64,000 nt of DNA. Origin: an alpha proteobacterium AAP38. Lineage in GTDB: Bacteria > Pseudomonadota > Alphaproteobacteria > Azospirillales > Azospirillaceae. Made by a program: the position numbers and the translations under genes. Where the stretch lies: NCBI GenBank assembly GCA_001296005.1, contig LJHR01000037.1, positions 62,001-126,000 of the forward strand. The letters run 5' to 3'. Below, one piece after another: positions 62,040-64,000 of this stretch. Numbering within the stretch: the first letter of the stretch is position 1; each line of letters begins with the position of its first letter. The notes under the pieces were generated by a model that was given only the letters and a program-made list of their open reading frames with translations, was not told where the DNA came from and did not search any database.

Positions 62040-62960
62040 ATGTCGTTGTCCGCCAAGGTTGAAGGAAATACCGATCAATCTTCAGGTGCTGGACAATCTT
62101 ATAAAGATACTGATATCTATAAATGCTATAAACGTTCGCCTTACTCATCTATAAAACACTCATCTTATTTTCATGCATATGAAGATTTATTCAGTTCGTA
62201 CCGGGGTCGTGAGATTACCTTTGTCGAGGTTGGCATTCTGAACGGCGGGTCACTGTTCATGTGGCAGGAATTTTTCGGTCCCAAGGCACGTATCATTGGC
62301 CTGGACTTCAATCCCGCTGCCAAAAGGTGGGAACAGGACGGGTTTGAAATCCATATCGGTGATCAGGCCAATCCGGAATTCTGGCAGGAGCTTTTTGCCA
62401 AGATCGGAAAAGTGGACATCCTGCTGGATGATGGCGGCCACACATTCGAACAGCAGATCGTGACCGTCTGCGAGGCGCTGCCCCATGTCCGGGATGGGGG
62501 CCTGATCGCGGTGGAGGATACCCACACCAGCTATTTCAAGGATTTCGGCTATCCCACCCCCTATTCCTTCATCGAATGGACGAAGGTGATCGTCGATAAC
62601 ATCAATTCCCGGTTCCCCGGCATCAATCAGCCCTTTTCCACGCTGCCTTACAAGGACAGTGTCTTCTCGCTACATTTCTATGAATCGATCGTGGGCTTCA
62701 AGATTCGCCGTGACATCTGCGTGCCCAGCCACCCTGTTTCCAATGGCGCCCCCAACCGTCAGCACGAGGATTTCCGGAACAAGGACAGCCTGATCGGCAC
62801 GGTGGAGGAACGGTCAAACGCGCTGTCGCGCCGTCTGGCCTTCCTGCGCAACATGCCGTTCCTGTGGCGCACCTTGTCGGCTGCCAAGCGTGTCACGGTC
62901 ACCGCGGTCGGTCGGTACTATTACAAGGCGCGGCTGCGCCGTCTGCGGCACCTTTTCTGA
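62040..62960 (+). CDS. Class I SAM-dependent methyltransferase
   Basis: 306 residues from ATG 62040 with AAGGTG upstream; GTG 62031 is in frame but less favoured. The Rossmann motif EVGILNGGSLFMWQEFFG, IIGLDFNP and LLDDGGHTFEQQI resembles the CmcI/rhamnosyl O-methyltransferase group. The C-terminus is basic (ARLRRLRHLF). The first 170 bases are AT-rich, then the gene becomes GC-rich like its neighbours. The substrate, perhaps a cell-surface glycan, is unknown. Confidence 0.85.
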   Translation: MSLSAKVEGNTDQSSGAGQSYKDTDIYKCYKRSPYSSIKHSSYFHAYEDLFSSYRGREITFVEVGILNGGSLFMWQEFFGPKARIIGLDFNPAAKRWEQDGFEIHIGDQANPEFWQELFAKIGKVDILLDDGGHTFEQQIVTVCEALPHVRDGGLIAVEDTHTSYFKDFGYPTPYSFIEWTKVIVDNINSRFPGINQPFSTLPYKDSVFSLHFYESIVGFKIRRDICVPSHPVSNGAPNRQHEDFRNKDSLIGTVEERSNALSRRLAFLRNMPFLWRTLSAAKRVTVTAVGRYYYKARLRRLRHLF

Positions 62961-62968
62961 CGCCGGTT

Positions 62969-64000
62969 CTATCTCGCGGCCAGGATCGAATGGGCCAGCT
63001 TCTGCGCCTGCACCCTGATATCGGGCACGGCGGTAATCTCCCATAGGGTGCCGCGCATAATCGGCCCCATGGCGTACAGGCCGGGCACGACCTGCCCCTG
63101 CGCATTCTTCAACCGGGCATCCCGGTCGGTATCCAGACCCAGCCGCAGCGGGTCGGGCCGCACCAGTCCCGCATCCAGCAGGCCGCGCAGCAGCGGGTCG
63201 CGGGTTCCGGCAATGTCGCCACCGGGACCGACACAGTTCACCGCATGCTGCACTGTCAATTCCTCCGCCGCCGTCTGTCCGCGCCGGCGCAGCCGCAGGG
63301 AGAGTTCACCGATTTCCCCGGCGCGCAGCCATTCCAGCTTGCCGGCAATCACCCGCAGACGGCCCTGCGCCATCATGGCGCGCAGCCTTTCATCGACGGG
63401 TGGTGCCAACCGGTGGCGATGCACATCCCACCAGGGCCGCAGATGCCGCAGGAAGCGGGCGCGTGCTTCAACCGGCAGGGCATGCCAATAGGGGCCGGTG
63501 GCGGCACGAAGACTGTCGATCACCCCATGCCATGACCGTCCCTCCGCCATGGCCGCCCGCACCGCCGCGCGCACGGCGTGAAGGGACCCGGCCAGGGACG
63601 GGCTGATGGCCGGGGCCGCCTGTGGCGTGGCGGGGTGGCCCGCCGGGCCATGGCGTCGCGGCAGAAGCCCGCGCCGCGACAGGGCCAGAATCGGCCCGAC
63701 ATGCCCCTGATCGGCCAGAGACAGGGCCACATCCACCATGGTCAGGCTGGTGCCCAGTAGAAGCACCCCATCCTTCTCCCCGATGCGGGAAAGCGCGCCG
63801 GGGGCCCAGGGATCGCTCTGGAATCGGAATGTGTCCAGAAGCGCCTTGTCCACGCCCGGCGGCGGGTCGGGGGGGAAGTTCCCCACGGCCAGCACCGCCC
63901 CATCAACCTCATAGGTCCGACCGACATCGGTGGTCAGCAGAAAGCCACCGCCGGCAGCCGGCATCAGGCCGACCGCGTCGTCGGCGACCAGAACCAGACG
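62969..64000 (-). CDS. FAD/NAD(P)-binding oxidoreductase-like protein, 5' end outside window
   Basis: Partial: 343 residues in frame to the window edge; the N-terminal FAD motif must lie beyond 64000. GAVLAVGNFPPDPPPG, then a second dinucleotide-binding turn (VLLLGTSLTMVDVALSLADQ), HAVNCVGPGG and GLYAMGPIMRGTLWEITAV fit the COG4529 / Pyr_redox_9 FAD/NAD(P)-binding family. The reaction is unknown. It converges with the methyltransferase gene, eight bases apart. Confidence 0.85.
   Translation of the reverse strand, partial: RLVLVADDAVGLMPAAGGGFLLTTDVGRTYEVDGAVLAVGNFPPDPPPGVDKALLDTFRFQSDPWAPGALSRIGEKDGVLLLGTSLTMVDVALSLADQGHVGPILALSRRGLLPRRHGPAGHPATPQAAPAISPSLAGSLHAVRAAVRAAMAEGRSWHGVIDSLRAATGPYWHALPVEARARFLRHLRPWWDVHRHRLAPPVDERLRAMMAQGRLRVIAGKLEWLRAGEIGELSLRLRRRGQTAAEELTVQHAVNCVGPGGDIAGTRDPLLRGLLDAGLVRPDPLRLGLDTDRDARLKNAQGQVVPGLYAMGPIMRGTLWEITAVPDIRVQAQKLAHSILAAR

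Overview
The window is GC-rich DNA with gene families typical of Alphaproteobacteria: TIGR01782-type TonB-dependent receptors, a receptor/tryptophan-halogenase/amylase locus, a TorF-type porin, DUF2189, DUF983, and CGTCATCCCGGCGAAAGCCGGGA-type REP sequences. A multi-replicon Rhodospirillales/Azospirillaceae-like host (Niveispirillum is one possibility) fits, but this is inference from gene content. The window carries its own replication and partition module at 18.4-22.9 kb: an iteron array, a Rep_3 initiator, and parA/parB with palindromic candidate sites. It therefore most likely comes from a secondary replicon (megaplasmid or chromid).

Layout. 0.1-0.9 kb: DUF2189 membrane protein. 0.9-4.7 kb: a tight three-gene minus-strand operon (four-TM coiled-coil protein, P-loop GTPase, single-TM coiled-coil protein) that I cannot assign to a known system and rate as the best candidate for an undescribed one. 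4.9-6.9 kb: secreted polysaccharide deacetylase divergent from a LacI-family regulator whose leader holds a perfect GACAACGTTGTC palindrome; the same 12-mer recurs at 50.7 kb before a cation/proton antiporter. 6.9-8.4 kb: REP elements, a frameshifted GIY-YIG nuclease gene, and a putAbiC-like membrane protein with an AT-rich C-terminal half. 8.4-16.0 kb: a complete wsp/frz-like chemosensory operon (CheW-CheR/TPR-CheW-MCP-CheA/REC-CheB). 16.1-18.4 kb: secreted S9 prolyl peptidase.

18.4-22.9 kb: replication/partition. 22.9-25.8 kb: arginine/ornithine catabolism (ornithine aminotransferase, arginase, Lrp regulator). 25.9-31.7 kb: envelope and secreted proteins, namely a TorF-type porin, two tandem large secreted proteins with Cys-rich N-termini, and a YbaY-MliC-META protein whose coding sequence contains a stray iteron. 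32.3-40.1 kb: probable maltodextrin locus (TonB receptor, EAL phosphodiesterase, tryptophan-halogenase-like flavoenzyme, alpha-amylase). 40.1-42.6 kb: BrnT/BrnA toxin-antitoxin and a DUF983-MocR operon, each with a palindromic promoter element. 42.7-46.1 kb: rfbCBAD dTDP-rhamnose operon. 46.3-52.0 kb: orphan peptide-type binding protein, second TonB receptor, antiporter.

52.2-59.5 kb: yqjI/yqjH-like PadR regulator and ferric reductase, bacterioferritin, MaoC protein, two paralogous tiny proteins flanking a DedA gene, an HD-domain protein, a TPR protein and a DUF4160/DUF2442 pair. 59.6-64.0 kb: SUV3-like helicase, a class I methyltransferase and a FAD/NAD(P)-binding protein running off the window end. 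No rRNA, tRNA, CRISPR array or intact insertion sequence was seen.
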